This document shows, one piece after another, positions 1 through 7,643 of a stretch of 64,000 bases of DNA. The DNA comes from Marinobacter bryozoorum. Lineage in GTDB: Bacteria; Pseudomonadota; Gammaproteobacteria; Pseudomonadales; Oleiphilaceae. Location: NCBI RefSeq assembly GCF_023156245.1, contig NZ_JAKZAH010000011.1, positions 1-64,000 of the forward strand, read 5' to 3'. The notes below the pieces were generated by a model, which saw only the letters and a program-made list of their open reading frames with translations, did not search any database and was not told where the DNA came from. Within the stretch, counting starts at the first letter, position 1, and each line of letters opens with the position of its first letter. The position numbers and the translations under genes are program-made.

Positions 1-92
1 CCTTGATGTGGAACCACCACACCTTCGGACTGGCGCCTTGGCCAGAGGCCCCAGCGTCACGCAGTAGGTCAGCGAATGAACCAAACGGGACA
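1..92. other. Window edge, no recognisable gene
   Basis: This stretch lies downstream of the minus-strand crotonase gene and is cut by the window start. I find no start, conserved motif or clear terminator in it. A weak imperfect hairpin (ATGTGG pairing with CCACAC, positions about 6-22) is the only structure seen. Confidence 0.3.
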
Positions 93-809
93 CTAGTCCC
101 CAAGAACATTCTGCCAGTCCCGCTCAGCGGCAAATCCGGTTTCCAGCGGCCGCATACGGGCGTGCTCCACCAGTTGACGGACACCCTGCACCACCACCGG
201 GTTCAGGCCTCCTGCCTGCGTCACCAGGGTGATGGCCGCAGCCACCGGCGAGTCACTCACCTCATCCGCTAAACCGTTGTCCAACGCCTGCTCCGCCCCC
301 CACTCCAGGCCGCAAAGCATCATCCGCTTGCTGACCGACTCCCCAAGCAGCCGTGGCAACAACTGTGTACTGCCACCCATAGGGAAACGGCCCTGGCGAG
401 GGGCATCGAACCCGAAGGCTGCGCCTGGAGCCGCCACCCGGAAGTCGCAGCTCAGGGCCAGTGCCAGGCCTTCATCCCGGGCCTGGCCATTAACAGCAGC
501 TACGGTCAGGGCCGGGTACTTTCTCAACGTGGCGAATGCCTGGGAGTACAGCCGCGCCAGTTGGCTGAGTGGCACACGGGCATCGCCCAATGCCGAGCCC
601 AGTGTACCGCCACAGAACCACTCAGAACCGGACCCGGTTATCACCAGTGAAGGACAGTGCTCCTGGCGGGCCAGGTCGCCGAGCACCTGGTGCAGTTGCT
701 CCAGGCTCTCACCATGCCAGCGGTTTTCCGGTGGCGCGTCCAGGGTCAGTATCTGAATGGAGTCCGGAGCATCGAGCAGGTGGTCTGTCGCAGGGGTCAG
801 CTTGATCAA
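93..809 (-). CDS. Enoyl-CoA hydratase/isomerase (crotonase) family protein
   Basis: A 238-residue crotonase-fold protein, slightly shorter than the usual 255-260. The N-terminal beta-strand segment and the oxyanion-hole regions are recognisable (SEWFCGG near residue 65, then ALSCDFRVAAPGAAFGF near 115-130). The family acts on acyl-CoA thioesters in fatty-acid or amino-acid oxidation. I cannot identify the usual catalytic Glu pair with confidence, so the exact reaction is unknown. The start is a TTG with an AGGA Shine-Dalgarno about 7 nt upstream. The gene is divergent from the RibD-like gene at 999, and no beta-oxidation partner is visible in the window. Confidence 0.85.
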   Translation of the reverse strand: MIKLTPATDHLLDAPDSIQILTLDAPPENRWHGESLEQLHQVLGDLARQEHCPSLVITGSGSEWFCGGTLGSALGDARVPLSQLARLYSQAFATLRKYPALTVAAVNGQARDEGLALALSCDFRVAAPGAAFGFDAPRQGRFPMGGSTQLLPRLLGESVSKRMMLCGLEWGAEQALDNGLADEVSDSPVAAAITLVTQAGGLNPVVVQGVRQLVEHARMRPLETGFAAERDWQNVLGD

Positions 810-998
810 ATCAGTATCCTGTCTGCCTGGCTGAAATTGTAAGGCGCTATGTGGATTACAACCGATTCACCGGGCACATTTCCACTGGCAGGGGCCACTT
901 TATGACTCTAGAGTGAATCAATCAGGGATTTCGACGTAACAGTTACCTATAACATGACGACCAACACCCGGGATCCGACCCACAACCTTGAGGCAGCG

Positions 999-1820
999 AT
1001 GACACCCGAGCAGGCCTGGCAGATGATTCTTCGGCAATGCCACCAGCCCGATACGGCCAGCGACCGCTGGCCTTCTGAAGCCCCCCTGTCCGACGATGAC
1101 CATGCCCGGCAACTGTTGCAGCTTTTCCAGCCACTGGTAAGCCCGGGGGCGCCTGCAGGGAATCGGAGGGTGTCCGTGGTTGCCCAGATGGGCCAGAGCC
1201 TGGACGGCAGGATCGCCACGGTGACGGGCAAGTCACGCTACATCAATGGGCAGGACGGTCTGGTTCACCTGCACCGGCTACGGGCGGTATCCGACGCAGT
1301 GCTGGTCGGCTCCGGTACCGCCAATGCCGATAATCCGCGCCTGACCGTTCGTCTCGCCCCCGGGCCGAACCCGGTACGGGTGGTGGTAGACCGGAACCGC
1401 CGCGTGCCGGACAGCCACTACCTGTTTACCGATGACGCCGCTCCAACCCTGCGCCTGGTGGCAAGGGATAACCAGTCACCCCCACCGCCCGCCGGAATCC
1501 GTAGCGGTGTGCAGGAGATTCCCTGCCTGTCGGGCGGCGAGGGGCCTATCGACCCGAAGGAGGTTCTGTCGATTCTCGAAGGCCTCGGCCTGCACCGGAT
1601 TTTCGTGGAAGGCGGAGGGCAGACCGTTTCGACCTTTCTCACGGCGGGGCTGGTTGACCGCCTGCACGTCTTGGTAGCACCCATGATCATCGGTAGCGGT
1701 CAGCCTGCCTTCTCACTACCGGAAATTGACAGCCTGACGGACGCCCTGCGCCCGCAAGCACGCATGGTCAATCTGGGCAGCGATATGCTGTTTGACCTGG
1801 CGTTCGACGCCCACCATTGA
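999..1820 (+). CDS. RibD C-terminal-domain (DHFR-like) reductase
   Basis: A 273-residue protein with a poorly conserved N-terminal extension of about 60 residues, then a RibD_C reductase domain. The signature pieces are QSLDGRIA, HRLRAVSDAVLVGSGT, ADNPRLTVR and FVEGGG. In the riboflavin pathway this fold reduces the ribosyl group of a pyrimidine intermediate with NADPH. The RibD deaminase domain is absent, so this is a stand-alone reductase like the archaeal/fungal type, or a paralogue with another substrate. I chose ATG 999 because TGAGG lies 5 nt upstream; an in-frame ATG at 954 lacks a ribosome site. It converges on the membrane-protein gene and overlaps its 3' end by 53 nt, at the edge of a PTPS-containing locus. 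Confidence 0.8.
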   Translation: MTPEQAWQMILRQCHQPDTASDRWPSEAPLSDDDHARQLLQLFQPLVSPGAPAGNRRVSVVAQMGQSLDGRIATVTGKSRYINGQDGLVHLHRLRAVSDAVLVGSGTANADNPRLTVRLAPGPNPVRVVVDRNRRVPDSHYLFTDDAAPTLRLVARDNQSPPPPAGIRSGVQEIPCLSGGEGPIDPKEVLSILEGLGLHRIFVEGGGQTVSTFLTAGLVDRLHVLVAPMIIGSGQPAFSLPEIDSLTDALRPQARMVNLGSDMLFDLAFDAHH

Positions 1821-2712
1821 ACAGGAACAAGGCGCCCGGCAGGGCGGACACCAGCACCAGCAGGCCATAACTGACTGCCAGCGCCACGCCCTGCTGCGAC
1901 GGCAATCCGGCCAGAGGGAACAGGGCCGCGGCGGCGCTTTCCCGGATTCCCCAACCGGAAACCGTCAGCGGGATGACCATGGCTATCAGCAGCACGGTGC
2001 AGAGGGCCAGCAGAACGCCGGGAGCATCCACCGCCGTTGAAAGCCCCAGGCCCATAGCCAGGCACCAGAAGACAGCCAGGTAGCTGACAATAACCGCCAG
2101 TGAAGAGATGACCTGCACTGGCAGCGCGGATCGGTTCAGGAGTGCTCGCTGCACATCAACTCGAAAAGCTCTCACCCAGCGAGCGACCGGTGGTGCTTGG
2201 GATATCGACCAGAGCAACAACGAGGCGACCAATATTCCCGGAAGTAGGAAAAGGCCTGGCGTGGGAAGCCTTGGCAGTGGTAGCCAGAGCAGAATAAGTA
2301 CGGCCGCCAGCATGAACAGCACCAGTTGCCCGGACAGCCGCTCGATCATCACACCATGGATGGCCAGGGTGGTGACATCACCCCGCTGCCGGTGCCGCAA
2401 TGCCCGGCCGGCATCACCTACAACGCCGCCCGGTACCAACTGATTCACCAGTGTGCCCAGGTAATATTCGCCAACGGCGTAGAGCAACGGCAACTGACCG
2501 CCCAGCCTGTTCACGGTATATTGCCAGCGCCAGGCAGAGAGCACGACCTGTACCGGCGTCAGGGCCAGCGCCAGTAACAGCCAGGACCACTGCACGCTCC
2601 TCAACTGCTCCCAGACTGCTACCGGGTTCACCAGCCAAAACACAACGGCCAGCAATAACAGGGTCAGCGCCCAGCGTAGTGCCGGTGGCAAGCGCAGCCG
2701 CCTGAGCCTCAC
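1768..2712 (-). CDS. Multi-pass membrane protein, flippase-like (LPG synthase TM-region/AglD family)
   Basis: A 314-residue integral membrane protein with about eight hydrophobic segments, starting near residue 14. Motifs typical of the lysylphosphatidylglycerol-synthase TM-region family are present: NQLVPGGVVGDAGRAL near 90-105 and IPLTVSGWGIRE near 250. Family members are proposed to flip or glycosylate lipid-linked substrates, and this one lacks the cytosolic aminoacyl transferase domain. The start is a GTG overlapping the stop of the upstream glycosyltransferase by 4 nt (GTGA), implying translational coupling. The substrate is unknown; the context suggests a glycosylated or phospho-lipid product. 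Confidence 0.75.
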   Translation of the reverse strand: MRLRRLRLPPALRWALTLLLLAVVFWLVNPVAVWEQLRSVQWSWLLLALALTPVQVVLSAWRWQYTVNRLGGQLPLLYAVGEYYLGTLVNQLVPGGVVGDAGRALRHRQRGDVTTLAIHGVMIERLSGQLVLFMLAAVLILLWLPLPRLPTPGLFLLPGILVASLLLWSISQAPPVARWVRAFRVDVQRALLNRSALPVQVISSLAVIVSYLAVFWCLAMGLGLSTAVDAPGVLLALCTVLLIAMVIPLTVSGWGIRESAAAALFPLAGLPSQQGVALAVSYGLLVLVSALPGALFLFNGGRRTPGQTAYRCPD

Positions 2713-4637
2713 GCCCCCGGAACCCCGAACAGGTCAACATGGTCCACCTCGATGAACAGTTCACCCGCCCTTGCCTGCTCTACACGGGTGTTCAGCCACT
2801 GTTCGAGGCATTGGTATCCGGCTGTACCGTCTCTGCAAGAAAGTTTGATTTGTGAACGCGCCGCGCCAATCCAGCCTTCAATCAGTGCAATCTGCAATGC
2901 CTGACTGGCCCGCCCCAACCGCCAGACACTAGGCGCCAACCGCACCTGATACCCCTGTTCTGCCAGTGCAGCCGCCAGAACCTCGCTCGCCTCCGGACCA
3001 CAGGAAGCACCGGTGCCTTTGTCGCGGTGCTGGTGGTCATTAACCAGCGCTATCAAACTGTCGTCATAAGGGTGCGTCGGTGACAGCCGGAAGCGACCGG
3101 CGTAGGAGAGCACTACCAATACCGCTGCAGAACGCTCTGACGCAGCCTTGGCAAATGCCTCCAGCCAGGGCGTTGATACCAGGTCGATCAATGCCGAGGC
3201 GGTGAGAAGGTGCAGTGGCGCAGGCAGCAGCCGGTCCAGGTCATCGGCTTCCAGGCGCACCGGGTGAAGCGTTGTTGAGGGCTCTTCCAGGGTGCCAGCG
3301 TTCAGTAAGGCCTGGTCCTGGTCATAGAGGTGCCATTGGCAACGATCCACCAGCGCGGGGGGGAAGGCTTCTCGGAGGTATCGCCAGTTGGAACCGCTGC
3401 CGGAACCAATATCCACCACTACCAGAAAGTCGTTTGATTGTTTTCCGAGCCAGGTTGCCGCCTGTTCGCATAGCCCCGGGTCCCTGGCCTGGTGGTCCGC
3501 CGGCTCCCGCAGACGGAGCCAGTCTTCGGCAAACTCGCTTCCTTCCGGGAGGCCTGCGCTTATGTCCAGCAAGGCCTGGTCAAACTCCTGAGCGCACTGG
3601 CGCCAGCTACGCAGGGCGCTCCCACTCTGGCGGGCAGCGGCTTGCTGGTCCTGGAGTAACGCCAGGTCCTCTATTCGCTCGCCGATCAGCCGCGCAAGCG
3701 CCTCACTGTCGCCAGCAGGATAGGTCACACATCCGGGGCGGCTGGCGGTAACCGCCAGCGCACCACCATCGGATGATATCACCGGTAGTCCGTGGGCCAG
3801 CGCCTCATCGATCACCATACCGTAGCCCTCATAATGGGAGGGCAATACAAAGAGGTTGGCCCGGGCAAATGCGCGTTCCAGTTGCAGACCGGAAAGCTCC
3901 CCGACTAACCGGACGCACCCTGTCAGCCCCAGCGCTTCGACTTGCGACTGAACCCGGTGCGCGTAGTCCAGGTCCCGCTCCAGGGAGCCCACCAGCTGAC
4001 AAGTCCAGCCGCCTGCGCCCAGCCCGGCCAGTGCCTTCACCAGGTCCATTTGTCCCTTCCTTGGCGACAGGTGGGCAACACACAGGAGTTCGATACCCCC
4101 CTCCTGTCCCTGCCACGGGCCCGGGTGTCCGGCCCCGTCCATATCAGCCGGTCGGTGGACGCCGGGAACGACGACCAGAACCATCTCCGGAGATACACCA
4201 AACCTGCCCAGGCCTTCCGCCGTTGTCTCACTGGTGGTGATAATCCGCGTGACAGCAGCCAGGGCCCGACACTCGGTCGCCATGAAGTGGGCCCGTTCGC
4301 TGTCGCTCAGGCCGGTCTCATCGGCCAGTGGGTGATGCACCAGTGCGACCAGGTTGAGCCTGGAGCGGTGGGCCTCTGCCACTTCCGGACAGCCGCAAAG
4401 CGCGAGGCCATCTACCACAACGGTGCTGTCGTCCGGTATACCGGCAAGGGCGTTATCAAGGGCCTGCCATGCGACGGTGTCCACTTTCGGAAAGCGGCCG
4501 TCCAGCCCGTGAAGGCTGACCTCTCGCCCCAGATGGCGAAGCCCGGTTACGACTTCCCTCACATAGCCGTAGCCACCGGTCCGCTGTTCGGGGTCGCCGG
4601 GGACGAGGAACCAGTAACGGGATTCAGAGTTCGCCAC
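2709..4637 (-). CDS. Glycosyltransferase (GT4)-methyltransferase fusion
   Basis: A 642-residue two-domain cytoplasmic protein. Residues about 1-360 form a GT-B, family-4-like glycosyltransferase. It contains CVAHLSPRKGQ near 187 and the E-x7-E donor-binding motif (E270 and E278 in EGYGMVIDE) followed by GLPVISSDGGA. Residues about 385-640 resemble a SAM-dependent methyltransferase, with a glycine-rich motif I (VVDIGSGSGS, about 407-416). The start is GTG, overlapping the end of the PTPS gene by 14 nt, and the stop overlaps the next gene by 4 nt, so the three genes are tightly coupled. The acceptor is unknown: a pterin or a lipid are the obvious candidates from the neighbours. Confidence 0.8.
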   Translation of the reverse strand: MANSESRYWFLVPGDPEQRTGGYGYVREVVTGLRHLGREVSLHGLDGRFPKVDTVAWQALDNALAGIPDDSTVVVDGLALCGCPEVAEAHRSRLNLVALVHHPLADETGLSDSERAHFMATECRALAAVTRIITTSETTAEGLGRFGVSPEMVLVVVPGVHRPADMDGAGHPGPWQGQEGGIELLCVAHLSPRKGQMDLVKALAGLGAGGWTCQLVGSLERDLDYAHRVQSQVEALGLTGCVRLVGELSGLQLERAFARANLFVLPSHYEGYGMVIDEALAHGLPVISSDGGALAVTASRPGCVTYPAGDSEALARLIGERIEDLALLQDQQAAARQSGSALRSWRQCAQEFDQALLDISAGLPEGSEFAEDWLRLREPADHQARDPGLCEQAATWLGKQSNDFLVVVDIGSGSGSNWRYLREAFPPALVDRCQWHLYDQDQALLNAGTLEEPSTTLHPVRLEADDLDRLLPAPLHLLTASALIDLVSTPWLEAFAKAASERSAAVLVVLSYAGRFRLSPTHPYDDSLIALVNDHQHRDKGTGASCGPEASEVLAAALAEQGYQVRLAPSVWRLGRASQALQIALIEGWIGAARSQIKLSCRDGTAGYQCLEQWLNTRVEQARAGELFIEVDHVDLFGVPGA

Positions 4638-5022
4638 GATAGCTGGCCCAGGCGATATGGGATTCAGAGAGGGTCACTTTCAGGGCGGTCAGGGCCTTTG
4701 CGCCCTCCCCCAACTCGCCGTTGCGGATAGCCCCGGCCATGCCGTCAAAGACGTACCGTGCCATGAACTCTGTGGTGGTATTGTGGCCCCGGAACTGCGG
4801 CAGTTCGTCAAGGTTCTGCATATTGACAGGCGCCAGCACCTTACCCAACACATCGCTGGCCAGGCCAATATCCACGACAAGGTCATGGTCGTCCAGTTCA
4901 GGACGCTCGAAGCTGACATCGACCACATAGGTGGCGCCGTGTAGCTTCTGGGCGGGGCCGAAAATATCTCCGGTAAAGCTGTGGGCAATCATCACGTTAT
5001 CGCGAACGGTCAATGTGTACAT
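4624..5022 (-). CDS. Divergent 6-pyruvoyl-tetrahydropterin synthase / QueD-family protein
   Basis: A 132-residue protein of the PTPS/QueD fold, close to the E. coli QueD length. Aligned by eye to QueD it keeps His14 and His28 (zinc ligands) and Glu120 (pterin anchor, followed by YRGEL). The catalytic Cys position is Ala24, the third zinc ligand of the HGH motif is Ala30 (KLHGATY), and the catalytic His of the LDH motif is Glu73. Normal QueD or PTPS chemistry on dihydroneopterin triphosphate is therefore doubtful. The start ATG has AAGGAAG about 5 nt upstream and lies 16 nt after the dehydrogenase stop. An alternative is a non-catalytic pterin binder. Confidence 0.85.
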   Translation of the reverse strand: MYTLTVRDNVMIAHSFTGDIFGPAQKLHGATYVVDVSFERPELDDHDLVVDIGLASDVLGKVLAPVNMQNLDELPQFRGHNTTTEFMARYVFDGMAGAIRNGELGEGAKALTALKVTLSESHIAWASYRGEL

Positions 5023-5038
5023 GGGTCTTCCTTCTCGA

Positions 5039-6031
5039 TCAGGGGTAGCGGATTCGGTGGCAAAGGGTATCGCAGGCCCCCCGGGCGAGTTCCGACATAA
5101 CTTCGGGAAGCTGCTCAAAATCACTCTCGCCGGTAATAAGGTTATCCAGCAGCGGGTTCGCCAGCAGTTTTATAGCCAGCGACATGCGATCGTTGTGGGT
5201 CCAGCGAGGCAACTGGCGCGGGCTCAACTGACCCACCTGGCTCGATCGCAGCGTCAGGCGGCGGGAATGAAAGCTACCCCCGAGGCGAGCCGGAACCGCC
5301 TGCTCGCCGTACCAGCTCATTTCAATGATGCGCCCTTCGTTGCCTGCCAGGGCCAATGCGGTCTCCAGGCCAGCCGGGTGGCCGCTGGTGTGAAACACCA
5401 GGTCATGGTCATCCCGGGACAGCTCCGGGGCCCATTCAACCCCCAGGGAGGCAAGGATGTCCTGCCGGTGTGGGTTAGGGTCAATACCAGTGACCCTGGT
5501 GCCGGGAATACCGCTGGCCAGCCAGGCCACCAGGCACCCCACAACCCCACAGCCAACAATGGCAACCCGGTCTCCCACCATGGGTTCACCATCCCAAAGA
5601 CCATTAATGGCGGTTTCCAGGTTGGCCGCCAGCACTGCGCGACCCGGTGGCAGGTTTTCCGGCAACAAGGTCACCGCACTGGCGGGGACCCGATAGCGGC
5701 GCTGATGCGGAAACAGGCAGAAACCATAACGTCCCACCGCCTCGGGGGGCCCGGCCACTACACGGCCGACGTTCATATAGCCATAGCGCACCGGTCCCGG
5801 GAAATCGCCCTGTTGGTATGGGGCGCGCATGCGCTGATACTCGGAACCGGGAACCAGCCCATTAAACACCAATGCCTCGGTACCGCGACTTACCGCACTG
5901 TAGAGAGTCTCAAGTTCCAGCACAGGGCCGGCGCCTTCGCTACCGTGATCCACCTGTCCAGGTGAGATCTCGCCATGGCCATTACCGAAAGACCAGAATG
6001 CCGGTGACATTTCCTTTGACGGGAGATTCAT
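5039..6031 (-). CDS. Medium-chain dehydrogenase/reductase (alcohol dehydrogenase-like)
   Basis: A 330-residue MDR protein. It has an N-terminal GroES-like part with SAVSRGTE (about 45-52), the motif that replaces the catalytic-Cys region in the BchC/threonine-dehydrogenase-like branch. A Rossmann nucleotide-binding motif VAIVGCGVVGC lies at 156-166. Classical structural-zinc cysteines are not evident. It probably oxidises or reduces a carbonyl or alcohol with NAD(P), substrate unknown. The start ATG has GGAG 5 nt upstream. It is the first gene of the four-gene minus-strand operon and is divergent from the CDP-alcohol phosphotransferase across 109 bp. A role reducing a pterin side chain is inference. 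Confidence 0.75.
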   Translation of the reverse strand: MNLPSKEMSPAFWSFGNGHGEISPGQVDHGSEGAGPVLELETLYSAVSRGTEALVFNGLVPGSEYQRMRAPYQQGDFPGPVRYGYMNVGRVVAGPPEAVGRYGFCLFPHQRRYRVPASAVTLLPENLPPGRAVLAANLETAINGLWDGEPMVGDRVAIVGCGVVGCLVAWLASGIPGTRVTGIDPNPHRQDILASLGVEWAPELSRDDHDLVFHTSGHPAGLETALALAGNEGRIIEMSWYGEQAVPARLGGSFHSRRLTLRSSQVGQLSPRQLPRWTHNDRMSLAIKLLANPLLDNLITGESDFEQLPEVMSELARGACDTLCHRIRYP

Positions 6032-6140
6032 AAACACTCCATGCTGAAAAAGTACCCACTGCGCGGTTATCGCTATGAACCAATCGCTGCATAGGCCGGT
6101 ATAAACAGCATTACAGTATAGATTACGACGGTTTACGGCT

Positions 6141-6875
6141 ATGGATTCCTTGCCAACACATCGTACGCCACAGTCCATACCCTGGGCGGAGCTGTCACTC
6201 GGAGCAGTCGCCCTGGCTGGCCTGCTGCTGGCTGCAAATCGCATCATGCCGCTGTCGTCGACGACGACTATTCTTGCCGGTGCCCTGTACGCAGGCTTCG
6301 GAGTAGCGGTCGTCGCGGGCCTGGCGCTTTCCGGGAGCCGGTTCGGTCCTGCCGACCGGGTCACCCTGGTCCGCGCTGTACTGGTCCTTTTCCTCGCCAG
6401 CCTGGCTGGCACTCCCGAGTTCCTGCAGGCCTTCGCCTGGCCCTACGCCCTGCTCTGCTTGCTGGCACTGACCATGGACGGCGCCGATGGCTATGTTGCC
6501 CGGCGCACCCGCACGGCTAGCCCCTTTGGCGCCCGGTTTGATATGGAACTGGACGCTTTCTTCATACTGGTGCTTTGCGCCGCACTGATGTTTCTGGGAA
6601 AGACTGGGCCCTGGGTGCTGTTAATAGGGTTAATGCGATACGGCTTTGTCATGGCAGGCTGGTGCTGGACATGGCTCAATGCCCCCCTCCCGGAAAGCTT
6701 CCGGCGCAAGACTGTCTGCGTATGGCAACTGGTTACCCTTATGGTGGCCTTGCTGCCCCCCGCACCGGATGTGTTTGTCCATGCTACGCTATTGGTGGCA
6801 CTGGTCCTTTTAGCAGGGTCCTTTGCCCTGGACATCCGTTACCTTTACCGGCAGAGAGCAACAAGGAGATTGTGA
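6141..6875 (+). CDS. CDP-alcohol phosphatidyltransferase family protein
   Basis: A 244-residue integral membrane enzyme with about six hydrophobic segments. The complete family signature D-x2-DG-x2-AR-x8-G-x3-D-x3-D is visible from Asp113 to Asp138. These enzymes transfer a phospho-alcohol head group from a CDP-linked donor onto an alcohol acceptor at the membrane. The neighbours do not identify it as PgsA or PssA, and the acceptor is unknown. Its stop overlaps the ATG of the yceI-type gene by one base (TGATG), so the two are co-transcribed. It diverges from the MDR-PTPS-glycosyltransferase operon. Confidence 0.85.
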   Translation: MDSLPTHRTPQSIPWAELSLGAVALAGLLLAANRIMPLSSTTTILAGALYAGFGVAVVAGLALSGSRFGPADRVTLVRAVLVLFLASLAGTPEFLQAFAWPYALLCLLALTMDGADGYVARRTRTASPFGARFDMELDAFFILVLCAALMFLGKTGPWVLLIGLMRYGFVMAGWCWTWLNAPLPESFRRKTVCVWQLVTLMVALLPPAPDVFVHATLLVALVLLAGSFALDIRYLYRQRATRRL

Positions 6876-7495
6876 TGAATACCCCAAGGAACGCCATTAA
6901 CACCATCGCCGCAGGCGTTGCCGCCAGCACCCTTGCGCTGTCCGCAGCCAGCGCACAGGCCGAGCCCAAAGACTACAAGATCGATGAAGAACATATGTCC
7001 ATTAGCTTCGAGGTAAACCACCTGGGCTACGCCTCGGTGATCGGCCTGTTCCTCGAGGGCAAGGGTAGCTTCAAGTACGACGAGGAAACCAACGAGGTCC
7101 CCTCCGGCAAGGTGGTTATCCAGAGTGCCAGCGTGTTCTCCAACCATGACAAGCGGGACGAACACCTGCGTAAGGAAGACTTCCTTCACAGCGACCGCTA
7201 TCCCGAGATCACTTTCGAAGTTACGGATTTTGAAACCACTGGCGAGCGCACCGGTAACCTGACCGGCGACCTGACCCTGCTGGGCCAGACCCGGCCGGTG
7301 ACCCTGGACGTTACCCTGAACCAGGCGGCGGAGTACCCCATAGGCCATGAGGAATACACCCTTGGCATCTCCGCCAGCACCACTATCAAACGCAGTGACT
7401 GGGGCATGACCTACGCCCTGGACCCGCTGATGGTGGGCGACGACGTGCACCTGCGGTTCGAGTTCGAGGCGATCCAGGATAACGGCTGGTTCTGA
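6875..7495 (+). CDS. YceI-family periplasmic protein
   Basis: A 206-residue protein with a cleavable signal peptide (about residues 1-28, ending SAQAEP) and a YceI lipocalin-like domain. Typical segments are KIDEEHMSISFEVNHLGYASVIG, here spanning about 31-53, then NHDKRDEHLRKEDFLHSDRYPEI and LTLLGQTRPVTL. The YceI fold binds polyisoprenoid chains in solved homologues. The start ATG has AAGGAG at 6864-6868. Coupling to a CDP-alcohol phosphotransferase suggests a lipid-related role; the ligand is not known. Confidence 0.9.
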   Translation: MNTPRNAINTIAAGVAASTLALSAASAQAEPKDYKIDEEHMSISFEVNHLGYASVIGLFLEGKGSFKYDEETNEVPSGKVVIQSASVFSNHDKRDEHLRKEDFLHSDRYPEITFEVTDFETTGERTGNLTGDLTLLGQTRPVTLDVTLNQAAEYPIGHEEYTLGISASTTIKRSDWGMTYALDPLMVGDDVHLRFEFEAIQDNGWF

Positions 7496-7535
7496 GCCTT
7501 TACTCAGAAACCAGCCCCCGGCCGGAAGCATTGCG

Positions 7536-7555
7536 CCCGGGTACAACAACCCGGG
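7536..7555. other. Small hairpin (CCCGGG arms)
   Basis: CCCGGG at 7536-7541 and 7550-7555 form a 6-bp stem with an 8-nt loop, 40 bp after the yceI-type stop. There is no T-run, so factor-independent termination is uncertain. Confidence 0.3.
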
Positions 7556-7643
7556 ACACACGCACCTTGCGACCGGGGCATAATTAGGCCGAGCGTGGTG
7601 AGCATGCTAAACTCCGCGGCCTGATTTCCTGAACCTTCTTGCC

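Noticed and set aside
905..914. 10-bp palindrome ACTCTAGAGT upstream of the RibD-like gene
   Set aside because: Too short to separate from chance, with no promoter element placed against it convincingly.
4931..5965. A 344-codon plus-strand frame across the PTPS and dehydrogenase genes
   Set aside because: Both minus-strand genes show family motifs and good ribosome sites; the plus frame looks like a codon-phase shadow.
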